Positions 1 to 9,337 of a stretch of 64,000 bases of DNA are shown here, one piece after another. This stretch comes from Aquimarina spongiae (GTDB lineage: Bacteria > Bacteroidota > Bacteroidia > Flavobacteriales > Flavobacteriaceae). The stretch spans positions 1 through 64,000 of the forward strand of contig NZ_FQYP01000010.1 in NCBI RefSeq assembly GCF_900141785.1, written 5' to 3'. The notes under the pieces were generated by a model. That model had not been told where the DNA came from. It saw nothing but the letters and a program-made list of their open reading frames with translations, and searched no databases. Every line of letters begins with the position of its first letter. The stretch's first letter is position 1. The position numbers and the translations under genes were made by a program.

Positions 1-357
1 CTTTTTTATCCACCAAAACTTTTTTGAAATATTTTTAAAAAGTTTTTCCGAAGCTGTCAATGAACATCACTAAACCAAATCTACCCTCAAATCTCCTCCC
101 GTTTAGCGGCTGCAAACATACAGCCTTTTTAATTACCAACAAGACTTTTTTAAAGTTTTTTTAATCTTTTTTTAATCTAAAAACCCAACACTCTAATACA
201 CCATTACTTACAACTGAAAAAAATTAAAATGAATCGGCCCAACCCATCTTTAAGCCTTTCAAAACACTGAAAATTTATTTCCTATTAAATATCTACTTAT
301 AGTATTGTAAGGATTTTATTATCGTATTATCTTTGCAACTTTAATTTAATAAAAGAG
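1..357. other. Gene-free left edge, upstream of thrS
   Basis: No coding region is visible here. The stretch is very AT-rich with long T and A runs. The last 30 bases hold the thrS promoter. Read on the minus strand, bases 1-75 carry A/T-tract blocks followed by a GGTGGAT-like segment running off the left edge, which resembles the DNA upstream of stable-RNA genes in Flavobacteriaceae. This is from memory and the -10 region would lie outside the window, so a tRNA/rRNA operon to the left is only an inference. A short GGCTG/CAGCC hairpin followed by five T lies at 108-130. Confidence 0.4.
305..335 (+). promoter_or_regulatory. thrS promoter (Bacteroidota sigma-ABfr type)
   Basis: A TATCTTTG -7 box at 328-335 matches TAnnTTTG exactly, and TTG at 305-307 is 20 bases upstream, the usual -33 spacing. 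The thrS start lies 22 bases after the box. Known consensus plus position; no transcript data. Confidence 0.6.
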
Positions 358-2304
358 ATGATCAAAATTACGTTACCAGACGGTTCGGTTAGAGAATACG
401 ATAGCGGTATTACTGCTATGGGTGTTGCCAAAGATATTAGTGAAGGTTTTGCCAGAAATGTTATTTCAGCAAAGTTTAATGACACCACTATTGAAACCTC
501 TACCACATTAACCACAGATGGTAACCTTGTTTTATATACCTGGAAAGACAAAGAAGGAAAAGCTGCCTTTTGGCATTCTTCTTCACATGTATTGGCACAG
601 GCCTTAGAAGAGCTGTACCCTGGTGTAAAATTATCTATTGGGCCATCAATAGAGAATGGTTTCTACTATGATGTAGATCTTGGAGAGAATACTATTTCAG
701 ATAAAGACTTCAAAAAGATTGAAGACAAAATGCTGGAAATTGCCAGAGGTAAGCATGATTTCAAAATGAGATCGATTTCGAAAGCAGATGCCTTATCTAA
801 ATATCAAACTGAAGGAAACGAATACAAGACCGAGCTTATAGAGAATCTTGAAGATGGAACCATCACTTTTTGTGATCACGATTCCTTTACCGATTTATGT
901 AGAGGTGGCCATATCCCTAATACAGGGATTATAAAAGCTGTAAAAATTATGAGTGTTGCTGGTGCCTATTGGCGAGGTGACGAAAACAACAAACAGCTCA
1001 CTCGAGTATACGGTACTTCATTTCCAAAACAAAAGGAATTAAAAGAGTATCTTGAATTATTAGAAGAAGCCAAAAAAAGAGATCATCGCAAACTAGGAAA
1101 AGAATTAGGTCTTTTTACATTTTCTCAAAAAGTTGGTCAAGGTTTACCATTATGGCTTCCTAAAGGAGCTGCTTTGAGAGAACGCCTTGAACAATTTTTG
1201 AAAAAAGCGCAGAAAAAAGCGGGATACGAAATGGTGGTTACACCACATATAGGTCAAAAAGAACTATATGTAACTTCTGGTCACTATGCAAAGTACGGTG
1301 AAGATAGCTTTCAACCTATCAATACTCCCGCGGATGGTGAAGAGTTTTTACTAAAACCCATGAATTGCCCACACCACTGTGAAATTTATAAGAGTGAACC
1401 TTGGTCCTATCGAGATCTACCTATACGATACGCCGAGTTTGGTACAGTGTATAGATACGAACAAAGCGGAGAATTGCATGGATTAACAAGAGTAAGAGGT
1501 TTTACCCAGGATGACGCCCATATATTTTGTACTCCGGACCAATTGGATGAAGAATTTAAAAAAGTTATAGACTTAGTTCTTTATGTTTTTGGATCTTTAG
1601 GTTTTGAAAATTTTACAGCGCAAGTATCCGTACGGGATCTAGATAAACCAGAAAAATATATCGGTGATATAGAAAACTGGGAAAAGGCAGAAAATGCTAT
1701 TATCAATGCCGCTAAAGACAAAGGCTTAGACTTTGTAGTAGAAAGCGGAGAAGCTGCATTTTACGGCCCTAAACTGGATTTTATGGTAAAAGATGCTCTT
1801 GGACGTAGCTGGCAACTAGGAACTATTCAGGTAGACTACAATCTGCCCGAACGTTTTGACCTTACTTATAAAGGAAGCGATAATGAATTACACAGACCGA
1901 TAATGATACACAGAGCTCCCTTTGGAAGCATGGAAAGATTTATCGCTATCTTACTAGAACATACCGGAGGAAACTTCCCGCTGTGGCTTATGCCAGAACA
2001 AGCTATTGTTCTCTCTATCAGCGAGAAATATGAAAAATACTCCGAAAAAGTTTTAAATTTGTTAGAAAATGCCGAAATTCGCGCCCTTGCAGATGATAGA
2101 AATGAAACGATAGGAAAAAAGATTCGTGAAGCAGAAATGAATAAATTTCCTTATATTATAATCATCGGAGAACAAGAAGAAAAAGATCAAACCATATCTG
2201 TACGCAAGCACGGAGGTGAAGATCTAGGCGCTATTACGATAGCAGAGTTTAAAGAAATTGTAACAAAAGAAATTAATAATACACTAAAACCGTTTAACGG
2301 ATAA
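358..2304 (+). CDS. thrS: Threonine--tRNA ligase
   Basis: Charges tRNA(Thr) with threonine in the cytoplasm. The 648 residues match the usual full length. Domains in order: an N-terminal TGS domain (about 1-60); an editing domain with HSSSH near residue 75 and CRGGH near 182; the class II catalytic core with MNCPHHCEIY (a zinc ligand Cys) and the motif 2 arginine in the VRGFTQDDAH stretch; and a C-terminal anticodon-binding domain starting around 545. It is the first gene of a thrS-infC-rpmI-rplT run, an order conserved in many bacteria, and has its own promoter 22 bases upstream. The ATG start fits the family N-terminus (MIKITLPDGS). Nothing is missing, so the identification is secure. Confidence 0.98.
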   Translation: MIKITLPDGSVREYDSGITAMGVAKDISEGFARNVISAKFNDTTIETSTTLTTDGNLVLYTWKDKEGKAAFWHSSSHVLAQALEELYPGVKLSIGPSIENGFYYDVDLGENTISDKDFKKIEDKMLEIARGKHDFKMRSISKADALSKYQTEGNEYKTELIENLEDGTITFCDHDSFTDLCRGGHIPNTGIIKAVKIMSVAGAYWRGDENNKQLTRVYGTSFPKQKELKEYLELLEEAKKRDHRKLGKELGLFTFSQKVGQGLPLWLPKGAALRERLEQFLKKAQKKAGYEMVVTPHIGQKELYVTSGHYAKYGEDSFQPINTPADGEEFLLKPMNCPHHCEIYKSEPWSYRDLPIRYAEFGTVYRYEQSGELHGLTRVRGFTQDDAHIFCTPDQLDEEFKKVIDLVLYVFGSLGFENFTAQVSVRDLDKPEKYIGDIENWEKAENAIINAAKDKGLDFVVESGEAAFYGPKLDFMVKDALGRSWQLGTIQVDYNLPERFDLTYKGSDNELHRPIMIHRAPFGSMERFIAILLEHTGGNFPLWLMPEQAIVLSISEKYEKYSEKVLNLLENAEIRALADDRNETIGKKIREAEMNKFPYIIIIGEQEEKDQTISVRKHGGEDLGAITIAEFKEIVTKEINNTLKPFNG

Positions 2305-2336
2305 GAAAATAAAGTTTAATTAAAAAAATTTAAGTC

Positions 2337-2888
2337 ATAGCAATAAGAAGAAGAAAGTCTCAAAGGCCAGCCAGAATAATCAAAGAAGACGCTCACAGAA
2401 TCAACAATAAAATACGTGTTGACGAAGTGAGATTAGTTGGTGACAATGTAGAGGTAGGTGTATACCCTACCAGAAAAGCATTGCAGATTGCAGAAGAGCA
2501 AGGGCTTGATCTTGTTGAGATATCGCCCAAAGCGAATCCACCTGTTTGTAAAATAATGGATTACAAAAAATTCCTTTACGAACAGAAAAAAAGAGAAAAA
2601 GCTCTTAAAGCCAAAGCAACCAAAGTAGTCATTAAAGAAATCCGTTTCGGACCAAACACAGATGAGCATGATTATGAATTCAAAAAGAAACATGCGATCA
2701 AATTCTTAAGTGAAGGTGCCAAATTAAAAGCATACGTTTTCTTTAAAGGCCGTTCTATTATATATAAGGATCAAGGACAAATTTTGTTGTTGAGACTTGC
2801 TCAAGAATTAGAAGAGTACGGAAAAGTGGAACAAATGCCTAAGCTAGAGGGTAAACGTATGATTATGTTTATCGCGCCAAAGAAATAA
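2337..2888 (+). CDS. infC: Translation initiation factor IF-3, AUA start
   Basis: IF-3 binds the 30S subunit, prevents premature 50S joining and checks the start codon. The 183-residue product reads from an ATA codon at 2337 (MAIRRRKSQRPAR...), through the N-domain (RINNKIRVDEVRLVGDN, VEISPKANPPVCKIMDYKK) to the C-domain (KEIRFGPNTDEHDYEFK, FFKGRSIIYKDQGQ, ending MFIAPKK). The first ATG/GTG/TTG-type start in frame is a GTG at 2427, which would remove about 30 conserved residues including the RINNKIR block. Upstream of ATA there is only GTC and then an in-frame TAA at 2331, so ATA is the only reasonable start. Rare starts (AUU in E. coli) are the known basis of IF-3 autoregulation. It lies 32 bases after thrS. 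Confidence 0.93.
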   Translation: MAIRRRKSQRPARIIKEDAHRINNKIRVDEVRLVGDNVEVGVYPTRKALQIAEEQGLDLVEISPKANPPVCKIMDYKKFLYEQKKREKALKAKATKVVIKEIRFGPNTDEHDYEFKKKHAIKFLSEGAKLKAYVFFKGRSIIYKDQGQILLLRLAQELEEYGKVEQMPKLEGKRMIMFIAPKK

Positions 2889-2952
2889 AACTAACATCCT
2901 TAAATAAACAAGGATTTAAGATAATAAGTGAGATTATAAAACTAAGGATACA

Positions 2953-3150
2953 ATGCCTAAAATGAAAACAAAATCCAGTGCCAAGAAACGTTTTAAGTTG
3001 ACAGGTACCGGTAAGATCAAAAGAAAGCACGCTTTTAAGAGTCACATCCTGACAAAAAAATCTAAAAAGCGTAAGCTAGCTTTAACGCACTCTACATTGG
3101 TGCACAAAAGCGATGAAAATAGTATTAAAGAGCAATTACGTTTGAAGTAA
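2953..3150 (+). CDS. rpmI: 50S ribosomal protein L35
   Basis: A 65-residue, very basic protein of the large ribosomal subunit. It begins MPKMKTKSSAKKRFKLTGTG and contains the KRKHAFKSHIL stretch typical of bL35. It sits 64 bases after infC and 134 bases before rplT, the conserved infC-rpmI-rplT order. Length is normal for the family. Confidence 0.97.
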   Translation: MPKMKTKSSAKKRFKLTGTGKIKRKHAFKSHILTKKSKKRKLALTHSTLVHKSDENSIKEQLRLK

Positions 3151-3284
3151 TTACAATTTAATCAAGGTTAAAATTAATATAAACCCAGGAGTTAGGCTCT
3201 AAAAATTTGATTCGTAAATTATAAGGATCAAAAAACAAACAAAGTGTCGTTTATCGACCGCCTACTACTAAAAAATTTAAAATT

Positions 3285-3629
3285 ATGCCAAGATCAGTTA
3301 ATTCTGTTGCAAAAAGAGCTAGAAGAAAAAAGGTTCTTAAGCAAGCAAAAGGTTACTTTGGAAGACGTAAAAACGTTTGGACAGTAGCAAAAAATGCGGT
3401 TGACAAGGCGATGCAATATTCGTACAGAGACCGTAGAAACAAAAAAAGAACTTTCCGTGCTTTATGGATCACTCGTATTAATGCAGGTGCTCGTTTACAC
3501 GGTATGTCTTATTCTCAATTCATGGGAAAAGTAAAAGCTAATAACATCGAATTGAACCGTAAGGTTCTTGCCGATTTAGCAATGAACAACCCTGAAGCTT
3601 TTAAAGCGATTGTAGAAAAAGTAAAGTAA
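3285..3629 (+). CDS. rplT: 50S ribosomal protein L20
   Basis: A 114-residue basic protein that binds 23S rRNA early in 50S assembly. It starts MPRSVNSVAKRARRKKVLKQ and includes KGYFGRRKN and WITRINAGAR, family signatures. L20 represses rpmI-rplT translation in E. coli. The 134-base gap before it could hold a leader element (a small GTCG/CGAC hairpin lies around 3245-3257), but I cannot show binding structures. A strong terminator follows at 3663-3690, closing the operon. Confidence 0.97.
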   Translation: MPRSVNSVAKRARRKKVLKQAKGYFGRRKNVWTVAKNAVDKAMQYSYRDRRNKKRTFRALWITRINAGARLHGMSYSQFMGKVKANNIELNRKVLADLAMNNPEAFKAIVEKVK

Positions 3630-3662
3630 TTTTTTTATAACAATAAACGATCTCACTTATAT

Positions 3663-3690
3663 AAAAAACCCGCGAATTTCGCGGGTTTTT
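3663..3690 (+). terminator. Rho-independent terminator after rplT
   Basis: CCCGCGA/TCGCGGG arms close on an ATT loop, flanked by an A run on the left and five T on the right. It ends the thrS-rplT operon 35 bases after the rplT stop. Confidence 0.9.
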
Positions 3691-3805
3691 CATTTTTACA
3701 GCTCCTTCAAATACGACTTTTATCGACAAAACCCTTCACTTTGTCTGTAAAAAATACCGAAAACAAGGATTTTTTCATTATTTTTATCAAAACCCCCAAA
3801 ATAAA

Positions 3806-4210
3806 ATGAAAAAATCTTACACTACTGCTGTACTGGTATTCCTCGGCACGCCCATAGGACTCTTTGCGCAAGAACATTCGGCGCATTCCAGTGACACACT
3901 TCAGGCGGAGCAAATATTTGGACTCTTAGAAATGCCCTTTCTAGCAATTGCATTGATATTTAGTTTTCTTACCGCCACACGATTAAAAGGCGGAAAATTT
4001 GGTTCGGGAATGACCCTCCTTGCATGGGGATTTGTAGTCATGGCTCTTGGGCACCTTCATATGCAAATTGCGCACATTTTTAATTTCAACATTTTTAAAA
4101 ATCTTTTTGGGAATACTTTGGGCAACTACATTTGGTTTGTTGCTTTGATCCTTACATGGGCATTGTCGGCATTGGGCTTTTACAAAATATATAAAGCGAG
4201 TAAAATCTAG
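3806..4210 (+). CDS. Small membrane protein, unknown function
   Basis: A 134-residue protein I do not recognise. It opens with a signal peptide ending near FAQEHSAHSSD, followed by three hydrophobic segments (about residues 42-58, 69-88 and 108-130). A His-rich short stretch (EHSAHSSD, then GHLHMQIAH in the second segment) could bind metal, but this is speculation. Its stop is only six bases before the hybrid histidine kinase, so the two are probably co-transcribed, and it may be an inner-membrane sensory partner. That role is inferred from position alone. Confidence 0.7.
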   Translation: MKKSYTTAVLVFLGTPIGLFAQEHSAHSSDTLQAEQIFGLLEMPFLAIALIFSFLTATRLKGGKFGSGMTLLAWGFVVMALGHLHMQIAHIFNFNIFKNLFGNTLGNYIWFVALILTWALSALGFYKIYKASKI

Positions 4211-4216
4211 TAGTGA

Positions 4217-6988
4217 ATGATCCAGTGGCTTAAAAGAATACTCTCCAGTAAAAAAGCCCAACTTCCAAAGAATCAAGAAGAACAACAAATCGTTGATCTG
4301 ATCCATTCTTTAAGGAAGAAGATTGACATGTCTTCTATCGACTTCAATCTAGAAAACAAAATAAAAGCTTTCGAATTCCATTCCCTTCAAAAGAAGATAG
4401 AAACCCTACCAGAAACTTATTTATTTCTCGAAAAATATATCACTACCGAAACCCTAGATTCAGAATCGCTTCGAGAAAAAATACAGCACAAATATCCTTT
4501 TCTAAAACAATACCGAAGCTTTGAGCTAATATTTCATCCAGTCGATGAGCAAGAACTGATATTATGTAAAATTTTTCTGCTACGAGTACTGCAAAGATCT
4601 TCAGAATTGATTGGCAACTTTAATGATCCTAACATTATTGCCATAAAAACATATTTAGAATCCGCTTACGATTTTAATGCCATTGATGTTATAAAAGAAA
4701 GGAAAAGCCTTCTCGATTTTTCTAACGAGATTTATTCGAAGATAAAAGGCAGTTTAGGCATTAATGCCATTACCAACATTTATCTCAATATTTATAAAAA
4801 ATACTTTCAGTCTTATCATCTGTTAGAATCTTTCACCTCTATACTCAATGTAATTCCGGAAGAAATCTTATCCAAAGACCTTATCACTTTCCCTAGCAAG
4901 CAACAAATGCTCAAAATGTTGCAAAAACAATTGTTCAGTCTAGAACAAATAAATGAAAGACTTACAGAAGAGATTATCGAAAAGAAAAAAGTCGAAGAAG
5001 AATTAAAACAAAGCGAACACCTTAAAACTATTATCTTGGAAACGGCTATGGATGGCACCATCCTAACCAACAGCCAGGGAACGGTTCTCAATTGGAATAA
5101 GCAAGCTGAGAATATTTTAGAATTAAAAAGGGAAGAAACTATTGGTAAAAGTATCTATTCTTTGGTTCCTTATAAACTACGCCAACAATTACGGAATAGC
5201 TTTGATAATTATATCGCCACCGGAGATGATGATTTGATCAACAAAAGGGTAGAAACCTCGGTAAACAGAAGAGATGGTAGTATCGTATATATAGAACTAA
5301 CCATTGTTGCTATTGAAACTAAAGACGATTATCTTTTTAATGCATTTTTTAGAGATATTACCAACAAAAAAATCATTGATAACGAGATTAGAGAAGCCAA
5401 AGTAATGGCCGAAAAATCTGCCAAAGCAAAATCTGTCTTTCTTTCTAATATGAGTCATGAAATACGAACTCCACTAAATGTAATTTTGGGACTAACCGGA
5501 ATTTTACAAAAGAGTGATTTCACGAATCCAATGGTAGATCAAAAAAATCTGGATGGTATTCAATTCTCTGCCGAAAATCTATTGGGTTTGATTAATGACA
5601 TCTTAGACTTTTCTAAAATTGAAGCTGGTAAACTCACACTGCAAAAAACAGATTTTAACCTACATGAATTAATCTCTAACGTTTCGAGAGGTTTCAAAAT
5701 AAAAGCAGACGAGAAAGGATTGGGATATAAAATGAAGATCGAATCATTGGTTCCCAAGTTCATTATTGGCGACCAACTCAGACTTAATCAAATCCTAATC
5801 AACCTACTGGGCAATGCCATTAAGTTTACACACGAAGGAGAAATCTCGATAGAGGTGAGTACAAAAAATATGACTTCAGGAAAAGTAGCACTACATTTCC
5901 AGGTAAAAGATACCGGTATCGGTATTCCCGAAGATAAACTAAACTCTATATTCGAGAGTTTTTACCAAGTACACAAACCAGGTAAAAACAAAATTGAAGG
6001 AACAGGCTTAGGGCTTTCGATATCAAAGCAGCTTATAGAAATGCAGGGTGGTACTTTAATTGCAAAAAGTAAGCCTGGCAAAGGATCTTCATTTGAATTT
6101 ACCATTGAATATGAAATTAGCATCCTTAAACGAAATCTTAATCATCAAAAAGGCTCCGACAATCAACAAAAACACAGCGAATATTTATCAGGGTTAAAAG
6201 TATTGGTAGTTGAGGATAATAAAATGAATCAATTCTTTATACAACAATTGTTATCAAATTGGAACGTAGGTGTTCAAATGGCTGAAAACGGAAAAATCGC
6301 TGTAGAATTAGTCGCACAAGAAACCTATGATTTGATTTTGATGGATATGCATATGCCTGTAATGGATGGACCTGAGGCTGCGGCATTAATTAGAGCATCT
6401 AAAAACCCAAAAACTAGTCAAGTTCCAATTATTGCCTGCTCTGCAGATGTCTTCCCCGAATCCAAAAGAAGAGCTACAGAATCTGGAATGGATTTTTATT
6501 TAACAAAACCAATAAATGAAAATGAGTTAGAGGAAATTCTATTAAGTTTAAAACCGAATACTCATAACAGCACTATACCTAAAAAAGATCATGTTCATCT
6601 CAATTCTACTCCTGATTTACAAGAAAAAAAGGTTTTTCATGATTTATCTTTTTTAAAGAAAACTTTTGATAATGACACCGAAATCATCCATTCGGTTTTA
6701 CAAATCTTTTTGGATGCGACCCCCACAGATTATCAAAAATTATCCGATGCCATCGCTTCAAAAGATCACACATTAACCCAACAGTTTGCGCATAAACTAA
6801 AATCCAGTTTCAAAACTATTGGCTTAACAAACCAAGCTTCACTTCTACAAACCATAGAAACCGCTGCCAGAGAAGAGCAAAAGTTTGATTTGATTCAAAA
6901 AGAGTTTGAAAACTTGGATCAGTCTTACCCAAATGTAATTGAGGAGATAAAAAAATGTGCAAAAGATTTTACTCCTTCTAACTCCTAA
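4217..6988 (+). CDS. Hybrid sensor histidine kinase (PAS-HK-REC-HPt)
   Basis: A 923-residue hybrid phosphorelay kinase. Residues 1-240 are helical and not recognised; there is no obvious membrane segment, so it is probably cytoplasmic. A coiled-coil stretch near 240-265 leads into a PAS domain (about 268-390). The HisKA box MSHEIRTPLNVILG places the phospho-accepting His at 414. The ATPase domain has NLLGNAIKFT, DTGIGIP and GTGLGLSISK. A receiver domain (about 660-780) has the phosphorylated Asp at 710 in LILMDMHMPVMDG and a conserved KP. The C-terminal HPt domain has His859 in FAHKLKSS. All four relay steps up to HPt are on one chain, so an external response regulator must be the final acceptor; none is adjacent. 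Confidence 0.93.
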   Translation: MIQWLKRILSSKKAQLPKNQEEQQIVDLIHSLRKKIDMSSIDFNLENKIKAFEFHSLQKKIETLPETYLFLEKYITTETLDSESLREKIQHKYPFLKQYRSFELIFHPVDEQELILCKIFLLRVLQRSSELIGNFNDPNIIAIKTYLESAYDFNAIDVIKERKSLLDFSNEIYSKIKGSLGINAITNIYLNIYKKYFQSYHLLESFTSILNVIPEEILSKDLITFPSKQQMLKMLQKQLFSLEQINERLTEEIIEKKKVEEELKQSEHLKTIILETAMDGTILTNSQGTVLNWNKQAENILELKREETIGKSIYSLVPYKLRQQLRNSFDNYIATGDDDLINKRVETSVNRRDGSIVYIELTIVAIETKDDYLFNAFFRDITNKKIIDNEIREAKVMAEKSAKAKSVFLSNMSHEIRTPLNVILGLTGILQKSDFTNPMVDQKNLDGIQFSAENLLGLINDILDFSKIEAGKLTLQKTDFNLHELISNVSRGFKIKADEKGLGYKMKIESLVPKFIIGDQLRLNQILINLLGNAIKFTHEGEISIEVSTKNMTSGKVALHFQVKDTGIGIPEDKLNSIFESFYQVHKPGKNKIEGTGLGLSISKQLIEMQGGTLIAKSKPGKGSSFEFTIEYEISILKRNLNHQKGSDNQQKHSEYLSGLKVLVVEDNKMNQFFIQQLLSNWNVGVQMAENGKIAVELVAQETYDLILMDMHMPVMDGPEAAALIRASKNPKTSQVPIIACSADVFPESKRRATESGMDFYLTKPINENELEEILLSLKPNTHNSTIPKKDHVHLNSTPDLQEKKVFHDLSFLKKTFDNDTEIIHSVLQIFLDATPTDYQKLSDAIASKDHTLTQQFAHKLKSSFKTIGLTNQASLLQTIETAAREEQKFDLIQKEFENLDQSYPNVIEEIKKCAKDFTPSNS

Positions 6989-7013
6989 TCTATTCTTTTC
7001 TGGTCGCTATTCT

Positions 7014-7021
7014 TATCTTTG
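7014..7021 (+). promoter_or_regulatory. -7 box of the SpoU methyltransferase gene
   Basis: TATCTTTG matches TAnnTTTG exactly and ends five bases before the ATG at 7027, so the transcript would be leaderless or nearly so. No clear -33 TTG is visible. Confidence 0.5.
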
Positions 7022-7026
7022 CTTTT

Positions 7027-7833
7027 ATGCAAAACACGATTACCAGCTTTCAAAATCCTAAAATAAAATTCCTAAATCAACTTAAAGAAAAATCAAGAGT
7101 TCGAAAGAAGGAAGGGCTTTTTGTTATTGAGGGACAGCGAGAGCTTTCCTTAGCATTAGAGGGAGGATACACCATTACACAACTGTACTACTGCTCCTCT
7201 ATCATTCCCTCAGAAACTGTTGACACCATTCTAAGTCAGTTGCAATATCAAGTGTTGATATACGAAATTACTACTGAAATTTATCAAAAACTTTCTTACA
7301 GAACCACAACCGAAGGTATTATAGCTGTAGCGACTTTTAAGAATCTTGATATTCAAGATCTTGTTTTACCATCCAAAAACCCGTTGATTCTAGTTGCCGA
7401 AGCACCTGAAAAACCAGGAAATATCGGAGCCTTACTACGTACGGCTGATGCAGCCCAGTTGGATGCTGTATTAATTGCTAATCCGAAAACAGATGTATAT
7501 AACCCAAACATCATAAGATCAAGTATTGGATGTCTATTTACTACCAATTTGGCTGTAGGTAGTTCTTCAGAGATTATCGATTTTCTTAAAAAACAACATA
7601 TCATTATATACGGAGCAGCATTACGAGATGCTGTAGATTATCATATACAAGATTACACCCAACCAACCGCTATAGTAGTCGGTACAGAAGCTACTGGACT
7701 AAGCAATGTCTTTTTGACCAGTACAGACCAGAATATTAAAATCCCAATGAGTGGAGTGATCGACTCTATGAATGTTTCTGTAGCTGCAGGAATTTTGGTA
7801 TTCGAAGCCAAACGTCAAAGAGATTTCATTTAG
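7027..7833 (+). CDS. SpoU/TrmH-family RNA 2'-O-methyltransferase
   Basis: A 268-residue SPOUT-class enzyme that methylates the ribose 2'-OH of tRNA or rRNA using SAM. The N-terminal substrate-binding domain (about 1-100, with KEGLFVIEGQREL) is followed by the three SpoU motifs: EKPGNIGALLRTADA near 138, VVGTEATGLS near 220, and IPMSGVIDSMNVSVAAGI near 240. The last two form the knotted SAM site. The target nucleotide cannot be told from sequence. It has its own very close promoter and stands alone between the kinase and the M48 protease. Confidence 0.92.
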   Translation: MQNTITSFQNPKIKFLNQLKEKSRVRKKEGLFVIEGQRELSLALEGGYTITQLYYCSSIIPSETVDTILSQLQYQVLIYEITTEIYQKLSYRTTTEGIIAVATFKNLDIQDLVLPSKNPLILVAEAPEKPGNIGALLRTADAAQLDAVLIANPKTDVYNPNIIRSSIGCLFTTNLAVGSSSEIIDFLKKQHIIIYGAALRDAVDYHIQDYTQPTAIVVGTEATGLSNVFLTSTDQNIKIPMSGVIDSMNVSVAAGILVFEAKRQRDFI

Positions 7834-7932
7834 GAAAAGATTATAGTTTTATGTCATAAATAGATTTAAAATCACTACCTTACCCTCTCCTACTGACCCC
7901 AAGAAGGATTGAACGACTAATTGCTATAACTA

Positions 7933-9165
7933 ATGACCCCAACCTCGCTGTTTTATTTACTCATTGCCATTATTGTTATTGTCTTTTTAATTGATTCTTT
8001 ATTGGATATTCTTAATGCAAGACATTACAACGATAAAATTCCTGAAGAACTTTCTGATGTTTATCCCCAAAAAGAATATGAAGATTCTATTGCCTACAAA
8101 CGGGCAAATTACAAGTTCAAACTAGTTTCTTCTGCTATTTCTTTGGTCATGATGCTCTTGTTCTTTTTTTTAGATGGGTTTGCCTGGGTGGATCGGCTAG
8201 CAAGAAGTTTTTCAGACAATCCTGTGGTCGTTGGTCTCATTTTCTTTGGAATCATTATGATCGGAAGCGATATCTTATCCACACCAACAGTGTACTACAA
8301 AATCTTTGTGATCGAGGAAAAATTTGGTTTTAACAAGACTACAAGAAAGACGTTTATCATCGATAAATTTAAAGGTATTATTATGATGATCATCGTAGGG
8401 GGAAGTCTGCTGGCATTGATCATGTGGTTTTATGAACTTACTGGAAAATCTTTTTGGATCTATGCCTGGACGTTGGTTTCAATTTTTACGGTAGCGATGA
8501 ATATGTTTTATGCCAAATTGATCGTTCCCATTTTCAACAAACAAACACCTTTAGAACCTGGTGACCTAAGAAATACTATAGAGGCCTATTCTAAAAAAGT
8601 AGGATTTCAATTAAAAGATATTTTTGTGATTGACGGCTCCAAAAGAAGTACCAAGGCGAATGCATATTTCTCTGGATTTGGTAGTGAAAAAAGAATCACA
8701 CTCTACGATACACTTATTAAAGATCTGGACAAGGAAGAAATTGTTGCTGTGCTTGCGCATGAAGTTGGACATTACAAGAAACGTCATGTAATCATTAATC
8801 TTTTACTATCAGTTGCGCTTACAGGCATCACCCTATGGTTCTTATCACTTTTTATCGCCAACCCTTTGTTGTCTGAAGCGCTTAAAGTAGATACCCCATC
8901 GTTTCATATTGGCCTTATCACTTTTGGTGTTTTATATAGTCCTATTTCTGAAATCACCGGTTTGATTATGAATGTGGTATCACGAGCTTTTGAGTATCAG
9001 GCCGATGATTATGCAAAAGAGACCTACAATAGCGAAGCACTTATCAATAGTCTTAAAAAACTTTCTAAAAATAATTTCAGTAATTTAACACCACATCCTG
9101 CTATGGTGTTTATCCATTACTCGCACCCTACTCTGCTTCAGCGAATAAGAAACCTGAGAAAATAA
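7933..9165 (+). CDS. M48 family membrane metalloprotease (Ste24/CAAX type)
   Basis: A 410-residue zinc protease with several membrane segments (about 5-25, 65-85, 100-120, 145-165, 175-195, and two near 290-340). The zinc site is HEVGH at 276-280 with the third ligand Glu354 in FEYQADDYA, followed by a C-terminal SHPTLLQRI, all as in Ste24/HtpX-like enzymes. In bacteria these act in membrane protein quality control; the true substrate is unknown. Length fits the CAAX-protease branch rather than the shorter HtpX. Confidence 0.92.
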   Translation: MTPTSLFYLLIAIIVIVFLIDSLLDILNARHYNDKIPEELSDVYPQKEYEDSIAYKRANYKFKLVSSAISLVMMLLFFFLDGFAWVDRLARSFSDNPVVVGLIFFGIIMIGSDILSTPTVYYKIFVIEEKFGFNKTTRKTFIIDKFKGIIMMIIVGGSLLALIMWFYELTGKSFWIYAWTLVSIFTVAMNMFYAKLIVPIFNKQTPLEPGDLRNTIEAYSKKVGFQLKDIFVIDGSKRSTKANAYFSGFGSEKRITLYDTLIKDLDKEEIVAVLAHEVGHYKKRHVIINLLLSVALTGITLWFLSLFIANPLLSEALKVDTPSFHIGLITFGVLYSPISEITGLIMNVVSRAFEYQADDYAKETYNSEALINSLKKLSKNNFSNLTPHPAMVFIHYSHPTLLQRIRNLRK

Positions 9166-9337
9166 ATCAATTATAAGTCCTTGGTGGTTACAATTCTTAA
9201 TTGTATTTTTAATTATTATATGCCACAATTTCTGGTTGATTGACAATAATAGTGAAAGGCACAATTTTTGTCACTATATATCACAAGGGGATATCACACA
9301 AGACGCTAAATAGGGCTTTCTTAGAAAACTTTAAGTT

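Noticed and set aside
108..130. GGCTG/CAGCC hairpin plus five T as a terminator
   Set aside because: The stem is only five base pairs and no gene ending just before it can be seen, so I did not list it as a feature.
3151..3284. L20 autoregulatory leader between rpmI and rplT
   Set aside because: Only a four-base-pair hairpin is visible; a covariance-model search would be needed to support it.
9249..9277. ATAGTGA/TCACTAT inverted repeat before rel
   Set aside because: Seven AT-rich base pairs 15 apart are expected by chance at this base composition.
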